DNA from: CAYOXD01 sp964407825
GTDB lineage: Bacteria > Desulfobacterota > Desulfobacteria > Desulfobacterales > JAFDDL01
NCBI GenBank assembly: GCA_964407825.1
Contig: CAYOXD010000019.1
Coordinates: 1 to 33,604 of the forward strand
Length of the DNA stretch: 33,604 nucleotides
Reading direction: 5' to 3'
In this document: positions 33,536 to 33,604 of the stretch, piece by piece
Numbering within the stretch: position 1 is the first letter of the stretch
Layout: each line of letters begins with the position of its first letter
The notes under the pieces: model-generated
Databases searched by the model: none
The model's input: only the letters and a program-made list of their open reading frames with translations
What the model was told of the DNA's origin: nothing
Program-made: the position numbers and the translations under genes

Positions 33536-33604
33536 TACCGGAGCTGGTAAGCCCTGAACGGGAGCCTGGGGTTTTCAGCCGAAGAGCGTCGGGAATACAT
33601 CCTG

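Noticed and set aside
33551..33604. Start of a + strand gene running off the right edge
   Set aside because: The frame opens after a TAA at 33548 but has no ATG, GTG or TTG and no ribosome site in the 54 visible bases.
1..33604. CRISPR arrays, tRNA or rRNA genes, insertion sequences, phage attachment sites
   Set aside because: No regularly spaced repeats, cloverleaf-like segments, transposase or integrase coding sequence were seen.

Overview
The window is high-GC bacterial chromosome, most likely from a Desulfobacterota (deltaproteobacterial) lineage. That placement is an inference from gene style: several hybrid histidine kinases, a flavoredoxin-type FMN protein, a rhodanese fused to a rubrerythrin-like domain, and a phosphate-porin-type protein with a deltaproteobacterial-looking N-terminus. 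There is no rRNA, tRNA, CRISPR array or recognisable insertion sequence. The left end cuts a helicase gene. A run of 100 Ns at 31413-31512 is an assembly gap inside a gene.

Layout. (1) 1-6003, DNA repair: the 3' part of a UvrD/Rep-type helicase (+) faces a yhaO-yhaN pair (-), an SbcD/SbcC-like nuclease and its long coiled-coil ATPase. (2) 6215-9385: an M24 aminopeptidase (+) converges on a GAF-PAS-GAF-GGDEF diguanylate cyclase (-). (3) 9562-13102, a tight four-gene operon (+): a 3-dehydroquinate-synthase-type cyclase, a KDPG/KHG-type aldolase, a DRE-TIM aldolase, and a rhodanese-diiron fusion. Its joint function is not known to me. (4) 13171-16805: pstSCAB, the high-affinity phosphate ABC importer, on the - strand, with a strong hairpin between pstS and pstC and no phoU. 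(5) 17228-22806: a flavoredoxin-like protein, a membrane hybrid kinase, a half-length TauE/SafE protein (-), a lone receiver and a REC-HisKA_3-ATPase-REC protein. (6) 22807-24764: a 608-base non-coding region with two good sigma-70 promoters and a folded leader, then an OprO/OprP-type porin. (7) 24761-30929 (-): an orphan TolC-type protein, a PhnD-like periplasmic binding protein, a membrane histidine kinase and a hybrid REC-kinase-REC protein. (8) 31131-33426 (-): a large membrane protein of an uncharacterised family, behind a strong promoter that overlaps a perfect inverted repeat.

How it fits together. Two themes recur. The first is phosphate or phosphonate-type solute handling: PstSCAB, the phosphate-type porin and the PhnD-like protein. 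The second is dense signal transduction: a diguanylate cyclase, four histidine kinases and a lone receiver, none with a DNA-binding output domain. No PhoU, PhoR or PhoB is present, so any regulatory link between the kinases and phosphate uptake is inference. The parts least explained by known biology are the cyclase/aldolase/aldolase/rhodanese operon, the TolC-PhnD-kinase module, the leader of the porin gene, and the large membrane protein at the right end.
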